Source: JACKIP01 sp963710165 (lineage in GTDB: Bacteria; Pseudomonadota; Alphaproteobacteria; Micavibrionales; Micavibrionaceae). Taken from it: a DNA stretch of 64,000 nucleotides. Each line of letters begins with the position of its first letter. Positions within the stretch are counted from its first letter, which is position 1. The stretch lies in the NCBI GenBank assembly GCA_963710165.1, contig CAVPYZ010000001.1:434001-498000 (forward strand), in the 5' to 3' direction. Shown here in pieces: positions 17,106 through 25,968 of this stretch. A program made the position numbers and the translations under genes. Below the pieces are notes generated by a model. That model made no database searches, was not told the DNA's origin, and saw only the letters and a list, made by a program, of their open reading frames with translations.

Positions 17106-17240
17106 ATGACAAACATTATTTCAAGAACACTTCTTAAAGGCGCACTGATCAGTTTTCTTATCTTTATGCTGATTAGCTATATGGACAGCAATATTGCAAA
17201 AGCAATCGAATGTTGTTCAGCTGATACATGGATTTTTTAA
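17106..17240 (+). CDS. 44-residue membrane/secreted microprotein
   Basis: An ATG frame follows ACGGAGATG with good spacing. The peptide has a short basic N-terminus (ISRTLLKG), one hydrophobic helix (about 13-25, ALISFLIFMLISY) and a tail with a Cys pair (ECCSADTWIF). It could be a single-pass membrane peptide or, if cleaved after AKA (30-33), a secreted 11- to 12-residue Cys-Cys peptide. It is preceded by a near-perfect sigma-54 promoter and followed by a structured region and terminator, so it is a self-contained unit. No homologue is recognised. Confidence 0.6.
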   Translation: MTNIISRTLLKGALISFLIFMLISYMDSNIAKAIECCSADTWIF

Positions 17241-17252
17241 AGTATTCCCTCA

Positions 17253-17316
17253 AGAATAGGCTTTATATCCCCTTGACCCCGTGAAGTAAAACTTCTCCTA
17301 ATGTAAAGTCTATTCT
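17253..17316 (+). ncRNA. Structured 3' region downstream of the microprotein gene
   Basis: AGAATAGGCTTTA (17253-17265) pairs with TAAAGTCTATTCT (17304-17316) with a single G-U wobble, enclosing a smaller GAAGT-AAA-ACTTC hairpin (17283-17295). Together with the terminator at 17324 it could be a stable 3' UTR or a processed small RNA. Confidence 0.4.
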
Positions 17317-17323
17317 AGCCTTC

Positions 17324-17357
17324 AACGGTTCCTATTCATTTAGGAACCGTTTTTTTC
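17324..17357 (+). terminator. Rho-independent terminator of the sigma-54 unit
   Basis: AACGGTTCCTA and TAGGAACCGTT form an 11-bp stem with a six-base loop and are followed by a T-rich run. Confidence 0.88.
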
Positions 17358-17430
17358 TTTTGCCTAAACCCTTTCCTCTGATGGCTAAGCGCGATATATT
17401 ATTTAAAACAATAATCACGGAAAATTTACT

Positions 17431-20340
17431 ATGTCAGCAGATAATCTCTCATTTCTTTCAGGCGTCAATGCGGAATACATTGCTCATCTCTATGCAAAGT
17501 ACTTACAGTCAAAAAACAGTGTAGATAATAGCTGGCAGGAATTTTTTTCCGATCTGAATGATGCAGAAATTTCCCTACTGAAAGAATTACACGGTGCAAG
17601 TTGGACGCCGGTGGAAAACAGACGCAGCGCAAACGGGTTTGATCAGATGAGTTCTGCGCCTAGTGTAACGCAAGGCGGGGCACAGTCATCTGGCGCGCAA
17701 GTTGTTGCGTTTCCATCATCACAACAACCACCTGTCGCCACAGGCGATATCAAACAAGCCGCACAGGATTCAATTCGCGCATTAATGCTAATTCGTGCAT
17801 ACCGTGTGCGCGGACATCTGGAAGCCGATCTTGATCCGTTGGGATTGCGCGAGCGCTCCCAGCATCCGGAACTTGATCCGACACATTACGGGTTTACATC
17901 TGCCGATTATGGCCGCCAGATATATATTGGCGGTGTTTTAGGACTCGAGTACGCAACCCTGTCCGAAGTGATGGAGTCGTTGTCAGAGACATATTGCGGA
18001 AAAATAGGTGTTGAATTCATGCATATGTCTTCGCCCGAGGAAAAAGCCTGGATTCAGGAAAGAATAGAAGAGCCACATAACCGTACGGATTTCACATCAA
18101 AAGGTAAGAAAGCGATTTTACAACGCTTGACTGCGGCGGAGGGGTTTGAACAGTTCCTTCACAAAAAATATACCGGCACAAAACGTTTTGGGATTGATGG
18201 TGGTGAAGCCCTTATCCCTGCTATTGAACAGGTTATGAAACGTGGCGGTCAAATGGGGTTGAAAGAAATTGTATTGGGCATGGCACACCGTGGACGTTTG
18301 AATGTGCTTGGTAATGTGATGGATAAATCCTTTACTGCCATTTTTTCGGAATTTCAAGGAATGTCATCTATTCCTGAACATGTTCTGGGATCCGGCGATG
18401 TGAAATATCACATGGGAACGTCCAGTGACCGTGATTTTGACGGCAATACTATTCACTTGTCTTTAACGGCAAACCCGTCTCATCTGGAATTTGTAAATCC
18501 CGTTGTGATCGGCAAAGTGCGCGCCAAGCAAGTGCAAAAAAATGATTACGAGTCAGAAGAGGTTATGCCTATCCTCCTTCATGGTGACGCCGCATTTGCG
18601 GGACAGGGGGTGACGGCTGAAACACTCATGATTTCCGAATTACCGGGCTATCGTGTTGGTGGAACGATGCATATCGTCATAAACAATCAGATCGGTTTTA
18701 CCACCATGCCTAAATTCGGACGCAGTGGGCCATATTGTACAGATGTCGCCAAAATGTTGTCTGCACCAATCTTTCACGTCAACGGCGACGATCCCGAAGC
18801 TGTGGTTCATGTTTCAAGAATCGCAACAGAATTCCGCCAGACATTTAAGAAGGATGTTGTAATCGATATGTTTTGTTACCGTCGCTACGGTCATAATGAA
18901 GGCGATGAACCTGCCTTTACACAGCCTGTGATGTATCAAAAAATCGCAGAGCAGGAAACAACACGCAGCAAGTATGAAAAACAGCTTATTGCGGAAAACG
19001 TTCTTTCAGAAAACGAAGCCAAAGAAATCTATCAGGCATTTGAAGAGGAAATGGAAAACGCATTTGAGGCCTCTAAATCCTATAAACCGAATGATGCAGA
19101 TTGGTTGAAAGGCGCATGGGACGGTTTGGCAATGGCACATGGCGAAGATCGCAAAGGCGAAACGGCGGTGTCGGAAGAACAATTAAAACGTGTTGGCCAA
19201 AAGCTTTTGGAGATACCGAAGGATTTTGACTTGAATAAAAAACTGGTACGTTTATTTGATACGAAACAGAAAATGTTCGATACAGGCGAAAATTTTGACT
19301 GGGGAACGGCCGAGGCGTTGGCTTACGGCACATTACTAGATGATGAATACTCCGTACGCCTGTCAGGGCAAGATGTTGGACGCGGCACATTCTCGCATCG
19401 TCATGCCATTGTCTATGATCAAAGTAATGCGGAAAAATATCTGCCGCACATGCATATTTCCGATAAACAAGGTCGTTTTGAAGTTCACGATTCGCCGTTA
19501 TCCGAAATGGCTGTGATGGGGTTTGAATATGGGTATTCACTTGCTGATCCGATGAGCCTGACAATCTGGGAAGCCCAGTTCGGTGACTTTGTAAATGGGG
19601 CTCAAGTGATACTTGATCAGTTTTTATCAGCGGGTGAAATTAAATGGCTGCGTATGTGCGGCCTGGTATTGTTACTTCCTCATGGTTATGAAGGGCAGGG
19701 GCCGGAACATTCTTCCGCTCGACCAGAGCGTTTTCTACAGATGAGCGCTGAAGATAATTGGCAAATTTGTAATATCACCTCACCGGCAAATTTCTTCCAC
19801 GCCATGCGTCGTCAAATGGTGCGTGACTTTAGAAAGCCCTTGATTATACTTTCGCCAAAATCACTCCTGCGTCATAAATTAAATGTCTCTAATATTGAAG
19901 ACTTTACAGGCGACAGCACGTTTCACCGTGTCTTATGGGATCATGATCGTGAAAAACTGGCGGCGCCAAAGAAAATCAAAAAAGTTATTCTCTGCACAGG
20001 TAAGGTTTACTATGACCTTCTTCAAGAGCGTCGTGATCGCGATAAATATGATGTGCGTTTACTACGTATTGAACAGCTTTATCCGTTCCCGCATAAGTCG
20101 TTAGAAGAAGAACTTTCGGTTAACCCGAATGCCGAAATTATCTGGTGTCAGGAAGAACCGAAAAATCAGGGGTACTGGCACTTTATCCGTGAAGAGCTAG
20201 AAACTGTTCTGGCAAAGACCAAACATAAGACCAAAACGCCAAAATATGTCGGACGTCCTGCCGCCGCAGCTCCTGCGACAGGTACGTTAAAACGCCATCA
20301 GGAAGAACAGAAAAAGCTAGTTGATGAAGCGCTAAGTTAA
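17431..20340 (+). CDS. sucA: 2-oxoglutarate dehydrogenase E1 component
   Basis: The 969-residue thiamine-diphosphate enzyme decarboxylates 2-oxoglutarate and passes succinyl to the E2 lipoyl group. The N-terminal FLSGVNAEYIAHLYAKYL is the E1o-specific start; LGMAHRGRLNVL (about 283-294), RRYGHNEGDEPAFTQP (about 487-502) and the C-terminal transketolase fold are all present and the length is normal. A CACGGAAA ribosome site precedes ATG 17431. The E2 gene sucB normally follows. Here folA lies next on the opposite strand, so sucB must be elsewhere. Confidence 0.96.
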   Translation: MSADNLSFLSGVNAEYIAHLYAKYLQSKNSVDNSWQEFFSDLNDAEISLLKELHGASWTPVENRRSANGFDQMSSAPSVTQGGAQSSGAQVVAFPSSQQPPVATGDIKQAAQDSIRALMLIRAYRVRGHLEADLDPLGLRERSQHPELDPTHYGFTSADYGRQIYIGGVLGLEYATLSEVMESLSETYCGKIGVEFMHMSSPEEKAWIQERIEEPHNRTDFTSKGKKAILQRLTAAEGFEQFLHKKYTGTKRFGIDGGEALIPAIEQVMKRGGQMGLKEIVLGMAHRGRLNVLGNVMDKSFTAIFSEFQGMSSIPEHVLGSGDVKYHMGTSSDRDFDGNTIHLSLTANPSHLEFVNPVVIGKVRAKQVQKNDYESEEVMPILLHGDAAFAGQGVTAETLMISELPGYRVGGTMHIVINNQIGFTTMPKFGRSGPYCTDVAKMLSAPIFHVNGDDPEAVVHVSRIATEFRQTFKKDVVIDMFCYRRYGHNEGDEPAFTQPVMYQKIAEQETTRSKYEKQLIAENVLSENEAKEIYQAFEEEMENAFEASKSYKPNDADWLKGAWDGLAMAHGEDRKGETAVSEEQLKRVGQKLLEIPKDFDLNKKLVRLFDTKQKMFDTGENFDWGTAEALAYGTLLDDEYSVRLSGQDVGRGTFSHRHAIVYDQSNAEKYLPHMHISDKQGRFEVHDSPLSEMAVMGFEYGYSLADPMSLTIWEAQFGDFVNGAQVILDQFLSAGEIKWLRMCGLVLLLPHGYEGQGPEHSSARPERFLQMSAEDNWQICNITSPANFFHAMRRQMVRDFRKPLIILSPKSLLRHKLNVSNIEDFTGDSTFHRVLWDHDREKLAAPKKIKKVILCTGKVYYDLLQERRDRDKYDVRLLRIEQLYPFPHKSLEEELSVNPNAEIIWCQEEPKNQGYWHFIREELETVLAKTKHKTKTPKYVGRPAAAAPATGTLKRHQEEQKKLVDEALS

Positions 20341-20341
20341 G

Positions 20342-20884
20342 CTATTTACGGATGAGGGTAATATATTCATATGAAAGCCCCTCATCTGTTTCATGCTCTT
20401 CTGCTGATGTTTCTTCCCACTCATCCATGTGCAAATCTGGAAAAAATGCGTCGCCGTCCACGTGTGTGTTAATTCGTGTTAGATAGATTTTATCTGTAAT
20501 AGAAAGCGCTTGTTTGTAAATTTCTGCGCCGCCAAAAATAATGATTTCATCCAGATTATTTTGAAGCGCAAACTCCTGCGCTTGATGTATTGATTTTTCT
20601 AAAGACCTCGAAACATGAACACCTTTAATCTCTGATGGTGCTAGGGTGCGGCTGATCACATAATGTGTCCGACCGGGCAGGGGTTTTCCGCCGCGGTGAT
20701 CTGAAACACTCTCATGAGTTTTCCGTCCCATAATAAGGGGCTTGCCCATCGTAATTTCTTTTAATCGTTTAAGATCACCCGGTATATGCCACGGCAAATC
20801 TCCATCTTTGCCGATACAATTATTCTGCGCTGCTGCAACAATTATACTGGTTGTGGGAAGCTTATTATTTGAATTTGAAAACAT
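20342..20884 (-). CDS. folA: Dihydrofolate reductase
   Basis: The 180-residue enzyme reduces dihydrofolate with NADPH. The substrate-binding DGDLPWHIPGDLKRLKE segment (about 28-44), GRKTHES and the IIIFGGAEIY nucleotide loop are characteristic. It follows thyA by 3 bases on the same strand, which pairs dTMP synthesis with regeneration of tetrahydrofolate. It is convergent with sucA with one base between the stops. Confidence 0.93.
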   Translation of the reverse strand: MFSNSNNKLPTTSIIVAAAQNNCIGKDGDLPWHIPGDLKRLKEITMGKPLIMGRKTHESVSDHRGGKPLPGRTHYVISRTLAPSEIKGVHVSRSLEKSIHQAQEFALQNNLDEIIIFGGAEIYKQALSITDKIYLTRINTHVDGDAFFPDLHMDEWEETSAEEHETDEGLSYEYITLIRK

Positions 20885-20887
20885 GTT

Positions 20888-21694
20888 CTATACAGCAATC
20901 GGCGCTTTGATATGCGGATGTGCTTCATATCCTATCAATTCAAAATCATCAAATTTGAAATCAAAAATATTATCAACATGCGGATTCAAATGCATTTCGG
21001 GAAGCGGTTTCGGATCACGGGAAAGTTGCTCCTTCGCCTGTTCCATGTGATTGGTATAGAGATGTGCATCGCCAAAGGTATGCACAAATTCACCAGGCTT
21101 CAGTCCGCAAACCTGCGCGACCATCATAGTTAGTAAAGCATAGGACGCAATATTGAATGGAACCCCCAGAAAAATATCTGCACTACGCTGATATAGCTGA
21201 CAAGATAATGTACCGTTTATCACATAAAACTGAAACAGAGTATGACAGGGCGGCAATGCCATTTTTCCAACCTCTGCAACGTTCCAGCCGCTAACAATAT
21301 GACGTGTGGAATGCGGGTTGGTTTTGATGGAATGTATAACGTTTGAAATCTGGTCAATTGTCCGTTTTTCACCATCTTCTTCAAGTGTGGGCCAACTACG
21401 CCATTGTTTACCGTAAACCGGACCAAGGTCACCGTTCTCATCCGCCCATTCATCCCAGATACGCACACCATTTTCTTTCAGATACCTGATATTCGTATCA
21501 CCTGATAAAAACCAGATCAGCTCGTGAATGATTGATTTCAAGTGCAGTTTTTTGGTCGTAACGCACGGAAATCCCTTTTGTAAATCAAAACGCATTTGAT
21601 ATCCAAAAACAGACTTACGCCCCACGCCTGTTCTATCCTCATGCTCAACACCGTTCTCATAAACATGCCGCATCAAATCCAGATATTCCTTCAT
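20888..21694 (-). CDS. thyA: Thymidylate synthase
   Basis: The 268-residue ThyA methylates dUMP with methylene-tetrahydrofolate. The nucleophilic cysteine lies in LPPCHTLFQFYV, with RTGVG (phosphate site), QRSADIFLGVPFNIASYALL and the C-terminal HPHIKAPIAV in place. The length is near the E. coli enzyme. It is cotranscribed with folA. Confidence 0.96.
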   Translation of the reverse strand: MKEYLDLMRHVYENGVEHEDRTGVGRKSVFGYQMRFDLQKGFPCVTTKKLHLKSIIHELIWFLSGDTNIRYLKENGVRIWDEWADENGDLGPVYGKQWRSWPTLEEDGEKRTIDQISNVIHSIKTNPHSTRHIVSGWNVAEVGKMALPPCHTLFQFYVINGTLSCQLYQRSADIFLGVPFNIASYALLTMMVAQVCGLKPGEFVHTFGDAHLYTNHMEQAKEQLSRDPKPLPEMHLNPHVDNIFDFKFDDFELIGYEAHPHIKAPIAV

Positions 21695-21754
21695 CGCGCT
21701 TTTCTCCTATCTTTAATGATTCTGTTTCACATTATAGCATGATGACGCAAAATT

Positions 21755-22636
21755 TTAAGCGCTCAGAAACGTTGGTTCTTCTTTATACTCAGAGGAATTA
21801 GGAGAGTGGACCGCGCGCCCGAATATAGGCGTACAATTAATAATATTCGGAGTGGCGTAAGCTTGTCCCAGTAATTGTCGACCATTTTGAGTAAGAGCTG
21901 CTATTTCATTGGAATTAAGGGGATGGTAAAGTAGCGTTCTGAAACCCTCAACTGATCTAACCGCAATAAGTGTTTCTTCGTCTGCTGTTTGTTGAATTTG
22001 TTGAACAGTATTTACTTTATCGCCAATCATAGTGGCGATAAAAACCAGATCATATTCACTATAATCTAATAATCGTCCATCTGCGCAAATTGAATCAATC
22101 TGGTCGGAACAGCCACATAAATCTATAAATTTCCCACCTTTCTCGGAAGCTTCTTCATCAAAATCAATACATGTAATGTCTGCGCCTATATCTTGATGCA
22201 AAAATAAAGCACTCAACGGTAGTGGACCACTACCAACGAAAGCGATTTTTCTAGGCGATGTTGATTCTTTTAGAACTCCTTCTATGGCGCGCACTTCTTC
22301 TTTTACAAGTGTTGTATAGTTATCTAGATATAGAAAATCTGTAAGTTGTGGTTGGGTGTTTCCATTTATAAAATGATCTGCAAAATAATGCTCCATAGCG
22401 CTCTCTGCTTCCCACAATCTGGGCAGCATAGCTTCTCTTGCAACTTGTACTTCAGGATGGCTAAGGACTGCGCTACTGTCTATTTTGCTTTCCCCTGCGA
22501 GAAGAACTTCGCGAACAAAATTACCAAGAGTTTCATTTATAACGTCATTATTAGGAGATAAATCGGTTTCTTCTTGTAAAACACCATTCGTGTAAAGAAT
22601 CAGATTTATCATTTCTTCTGCAGTATTAATTGTCAT
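21755..22636 (-). CDS. Nicotianamine synthase-like protein (CntL-type opine metallophore synthase)
   Basis: The 293-residue protein looks like the nicotianamine synthase family, which transfers an aminobutyrate group from S-adenosylmethionine to an amine. The SAM-binding FVGSGPLPLS (133-142), CIDFDEEAS (156-164), YDLVFIATMIG (195-205) and AVRSVEGFRTLLY (225-237) match the plant, archaeal and CntL pattern. Candidates for the catalytic acid and tyrosine are E82 and Y107, in the LDNYTTL segment. Bacterial members (CntL) make staphylopine or pseudopaline precursors from histidine and normally sit beside an opine dehydrogenase. Here the gene overlaps by 11 bases an upstream ATP-grasp ligase instead. 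The substrate and product are unknown. Confidence 0.78.
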   Translation of the reverse strand: MTINTAEEMINLILYTNGVLQEETDLSPNNDVINETLGNFVREVLLAGESKIDSSAVLSHPEVQVAREAMLPRLWEAESAMEHYFADHFINGNTQPQLTDFLYLDNYTTLVKEEVRAIEGVLKESTSPRKIAFVGSGPLPLSALFLHQDIGADITCIDFDEEASEKGGKFIDLCGCSDQIDSICADGRLLDYSEYDLVFIATMIGDKVNTVQQIQQTADEETLIAVRSVEGFRTLLYHPLNSNEIAALTQNGRQLLGQAYATPNIINCTPIFGRAVHSPNSSEYKEEPTFLSA

Positions 22637-23492
22637 TACAACATCTCTCTATTTTTTTTATAAATTTATTTATTGCCGGAGGGTATGATTGAAACCATAA
22701 ATAAGGCTCGTTCAATTCCAGCTCTCCTAAAGTAAAATTTTCTCCGTCCCAAATACCATCTACACGCGCGTATAAAGGAATTTCACCCAGCCGCGCAAGA
22801 ATTTTTTGAGCCTGAACAATTATGTGATGATCAATATCTTCAACCAGTTTTGTTTGACCTCCATATCGTGATTGCACGCGATACTCTCCAATTGATGGCA
22901 GTTTGTGTATGGCATGACTAAATTCATCTTTGAAAAAGATAAGAGAATATTCCCCAAATGTTTCGATTTCACTTAAATAAGGCTGAATAATCATATCGCG
23001 CTTTAATTGACGATAAAGACTCATAATTTCACATATAATGGAGAGGTTAAGATTTGATTTGTGGAGTTTATAAGTCAAATATCCGCTGGCGCCTATGGCG
23101 GGTTTTATAACGAGCTCATCATAATCGAGTTGGTGAATAACATCATTCAGAGTATCAATCTGTTCGTGTTCTAAAAATGTAGTCGGTATACTTTCCTCAT
23201 GACCAAGAAGGTACTTTTTAGAAATATTCTTTATAATTATATCTGGAGAATTTAGAAGGTGAAGATTTTTATCTTTAACGAAATTCAGCCAATCGTAAAA
23301 TTTTGCAGGATCCAGGTGGTAATCCCATGTACAACGATTAATATAAAGCAGATCATCACGCCAATCTTGTTTTGGATCGTCCCAAAAAACCGTATCAATA
23401 TTATGACCTACAGTCTCAAGCTCTGTCGCAAGGTAAGCGTCATCTTCTCCGATGCCTCCTCTTGTTTTACTACAAACAAAACCGATATTCAT
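22626..23492 (-). CDS. ATP-grasp family ligase (DcsG/RimK/glutathione-synthetase-like)
   Basis: The 288-residue protein has an N-terminal domain beginning MNIGFVCSK and containing INRCTWDYHLDPAKFYDWL (51-69), and an ATP-grasp fold. VIKPAIGASGYLTYKL (128-143) supplies the nucleotide-binding lysine and glycine loop, MIIQPYL (167-173) the hinge, GEYSLIFF (180-187) a further conserved element, and ELELNEP (257-263) metal ligands. This is the subfamily of D-cycloserine ligase DcsG and prokaryotic glutathione-synthetase-like enzymes that form an amide from a carboxylate and an amine using ATP. It is translated first, then the nicotianamine-synthase-like gene (11-base overlap). Its substrate cannot be inferred. 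Confidence 0.75.
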   Translation of the reverse strand: MNIGFVCSKTRGGIGEDDAYLATELETVGHNIDTVFWDDPKQDWRDDLLYINRCTWDYHLDPAKFYDWLNFVKDKNLHLLNSPDIIIKNISKKYLLGHEESIPTTFLEHEQIDTLNDVIHQLDYDELVIKPAIGASGYLTYKLHKSNLNLSIICEIMSLYRQLKRDMIIQPYLSEIETFGEYSLIFFKDEFSHAIHKLPSIGEYRVQSRYGGQTKLVEDIDHHIIVQAQKILARLGEIPLYARVDGIWDGENFTLGELELNEPYLWFQSYPPAINKFIKKIERCCNDN

Positions 23493-23564
23493 TAGTCAGA
23501 TACTCTTTAATTAAATCATTAAGAGTAAATAGAACTAAATTAATCCTGTATCAACGTCAATAAA

Positions 23565-23583
23565 GAAAATGAGACTTATTCGC
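23565..23583. promoter_or_regulatory. Candidate Fur-box-like operator upstream of the ATP-grasp/NAS operon
   Basis: GAAAATGAGACTTATTCGC matches the 19-base E. coli Fur consensus at 13 positions, 73 to 91 bases before the operon start. The region is AT-rich, so chance matches are likely and the call is weak. Confidence 0.25.
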
Positions 23584-23746
23584 AATTAAATAAGGCGTAT
23601 ATACGTTTCATACATTAATGATTCTTAATATTGCGCAACTGGAACAGGTGATGGATTTGATGGTGTAATTGTATATGTTTTTTTGCTGGACTTTTTAACA
23701 CCCGAATTGTTATTCGTTACTCCCAAGTTCTTTGGGTAAAAGATTA

Positions 23747-24952
23747 TTATCGATCAATCTCACCAAACACAATATCCATTGATCCGATTATGGCGACGGT
23801 ATCGGCCAATTGATGTCCTCTGGAGAGAAAGTCTAGCGCTTGGAGGTGTGCAAAACCCGGGGCGCGGATGCGGCAACGTTCCGGACGATTTGTGCCATCG
23901 GATATCAGATAAACCGCAAACTCGCCTTTGGGCGCTTCAACAGCTGTATAGGTTTCACCTGCAGGGACGTGGTAACCCTCTGTATATAATTTAAAATGAT
24001 GGATCATCGCCTCCATGGAGGATTTCATTTCCGCGCGGGAGGGAGGAGATACTTTGCGATCATCTACTTTTACAGGTCCTTCTGGCATTGTTTCGATGAC
24101 TTGACGGATAATCTTGATCGATTCGTACATCTCCTGCATACGAACCAGATAACGTGCATAACAATCACCGGAGTTTCCAACAGGAATGTCAAAGTCATAC
24201 TTTTCATAACCGTCATAAGGTTGTGATTTACGTAGGTCCCACGCAACACCTGATGCACGAAGCATAGGGCCGGTAAAGCCCCAATCAAATGCCTCCTGCT
24301 TGGTGGCAACACCAACATCAACAGTTCTTTGTTTGAATATGCGATTATCGGTTAACAGCGTTTCCAGATCGGCAATGACTTTAGGAACAGAATTTTCTGC
24401 CCAATCCAGAATATCTTCGGCTAAACCTTCCGGCATGTCTTTGGCAACGCCGCCTGGACGAAAGTAATTTGCATGCAAGCGCGCGCCACAGACGCGATCA
24501 TAAAACCCCATGCCTTTTTCACGTTCTTCAAACGCCCATAGGGAAGGAGTAATGGCGCCAACATCAAGGGCGTAAGTCGTAACATTTAAAAGATGGCTCA
24601 GTATGCGTGTCACTTCGCAGAATAAAACACGTATTGCCTGCGCGCGCGGTGGTGCGGTAATCCCTAACAGCTTTTCTACACCCAGTGCAAAGGCGTGCTC
24701 CTGATTCATAGGTGCAACATAATCAAGACGATCAAAATAGGGTGTTGCCTGCGTATAGGTTTTATATTCGATCAGCTTTTCAGTTCCACGGTGGAGTAAC
24801 CCAATATGCGGGTCTGCGCGCTCCACAACCTCGCCTTCCATTTCCAGAACAAGACGTAATACACCGTGCGCTGCCGGATGCTGTGGGCCGAAATTCATTG
24901 TATAGGGCTTGATCTGCGTTTCGTCAGATAGCGGTTTTAAAGATTGTGTCAT
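23747..24952 (-). CDS. nuoD: NADH-quinone oxidoreductase subunit D
   Basis: The 401-residue 49-kDa subunit of complex I lies in the peripheral arm and helps form the quinone site. The N-terminal MNFGPQHPAAHGVLRL (with the HxxxH quinone loop), GLLHRGTEKL and DIVFGEIDR end are diagnostic. nuoC lies upstream, separated by a small lipoprotein gene. nuoE and later subunits do not follow; the ATP-grasp/NAS operon does, so the complex I genes are split between loci. Confidence 0.96.
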   Translation of the reverse strand: MTQSLKPLSDETQIKPYTMNFGPQHPAAHGVLRLVLEMEGEVVERADPHIGLLHRGTEKLIEYKTYTQATPYFDRLDYVAPMNQEHAFALGVEKLLGITAPPRAQAIRVLFCEVTRILSHLLNVTTYALDVGAITPSLWAFEEREKGMGFYDRVCGARLHANYFRPGGVAKDMPEGLAEDILDWAENSVPKVIADLETLLTDNRIFKQRTVDVGVATKQEAFDWGFTGPMLRASGVAWDLRKSQPYDGYEKYDFDIPVGNSGDCYARYLVRMQEMYESIKIIRQVIETMPEGPVKVDDRKVSPPSRAEMKSSMEAMIHHFKLYTEGYHVPAGETYTAVEAPKGEFAVYLISDGTNRPERCRIRAPGFAHLQALDFLSRGHQLADTVAIIGSMDIVFGEIDR

Positions 24953-25034
24953 TATAAGTAAATAAAGTTATGTATGCCTAAATCAAATTTGTTTCAATAT
25001 AAAGAATAGCGGAGTGGTCATATCCCCGCAATCA

Positions 25035-25292
25035 TTAAAAGCTGCCCTGATCAATAATCTGATTATTGAATTTACACTGCCATTGCGGAGCTTCACCTGT
25101 GGTCTGTAAAGTGCTGTTATTGATCGTGTCAGCACAATATAGCGCGCATGATTCCTGTGTCATTGGCGCATTCGCTTTTTGCATATTTATACCGCCACCT
25201 GTCGCACTAAAAGAACAAGAACCGTTTTGTGACACGTTTTGGCCACAGGCAGATAAAATAAATAGAGAGGCCGTAATAAGTAAATAGCGCAT
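25035..25292 (-). CDS. Small lipoprotein inserted in the nuo cluster
   Basis: The 85-residue precursor has a short signal and the lipobox LSAC (13-16), then a Cys-containing mature part (C26, C49, C53, C73). It sits 1 base after nuoC and before nuoD. The family is not recognised. It may be a complex I-associated or simply inserted gene. The cysteines suggest disulphides in the periplasm. Confidence 0.72.
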   Translation of the reverse strand: MRYLLITASLFILSACGQNVSQNGSCSFSATGGGINMQKANAPMTQESCALYCADTINNSTLQTTGEAPQWQCKFNNQIIDQGSF

Positions 25293-25293
25293 A

Positions 25294-25959
25294 TTATTCC
25301 TTTAAAAGTGTTGTTGGTTTTTCCCCGATAAATTTTGGTTTTACGGCTTTTTCATCGCCCGGCAGCATAACATCTGTCATACCTTCCCATGGCGAGAGAT
25401 TATCGAACATACGGAAATCTTGCTGTAATTGAACCGGTTCATAAACCACGCGTTTTTGTTCTTCGTCATAGCGTAGCTCAACGTAGCCTGTTAAAGGAAA
25501 ATCTTTACGTAAGGGATGACCTTCAAACCCGTAATCAGTTAAAATCCGACGCAAGTCTGGGTTTCCTGAAAAAGGAATGCCAAACATATCCCATACTTCA
25601 CGCTCGAACCATCCAGCGGTGATGTAGGTATTGATAACTGAGTTGACTGGTTTGTCTTCATCAACCGGAACCTTTACCCGCACACGGTTATTCTGCGACA
25701 TAGAGAGTAAATTATAAACAACATCAAAGCGCTTTTCTCGTGCGGGGTGGTCAGTTGCTGTTATATCAACCAGCATTTCAAATTTACATTCAGCATCGTC
25801 ACGTAAAAAGCGTAAAACGTCATTTATATAATCGCCCTTAACATGAAGCACAATTTCAGAGAGCCCGCTTTTATATGTTTCCAAATGGTGATCCAGAACC
25901 TTACCTTCCAGATTTTCCTGAATATGTTCGGCTAGATCTTTAAGTTGTTCGTCTGACAT
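25294..25959 (-). CDS. nuoC: NADH-quinone oxidoreductase subunit C
   Basis: This is the 221-residue 30-kDa subunit of complex I. The signature block WFEREVWDMFGIPFSGNPDLRRILTDYGFEGHPLRKDFPLTG (about 118-160) is the PS00542 region. It is part of the nuoA-B-C-D strand order. An unrelated membrane-protein gene lies between it and nuoB, and the lipoprotein gene follows. Confidence 0.95.
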   Translation of the reverse strand: MSDEQLKDLAEHIQENLEGKVLDHHLETYKSGLSEIVLHVKGDYINDVLRFLRDDAECKFEMLVDITATDHPAREKRFDVVYNLLSMSQNNRVRVKVPVDEDKPVNSVINTYITAGWFEREVWDMFGIPFSGNPDLRRILTDYGFEGHPLRKDFPLTGYVELRYDEEQKRVVYEPVQLQQDFRMFDNLSPWEGMTDVMLPGDEKAVKPKFIGEKPTTLLKE

Positions 25960-25968
25960 GATGCTATA

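Noticed and set aside
23620..23740. Minus-strand frame ending PSPVPVAQY downstream of nuoD
   Set aside because: It has no ATG, only a TTG with a weak ribosome site, and is too short and Pro/Ser-rich to support a gene.
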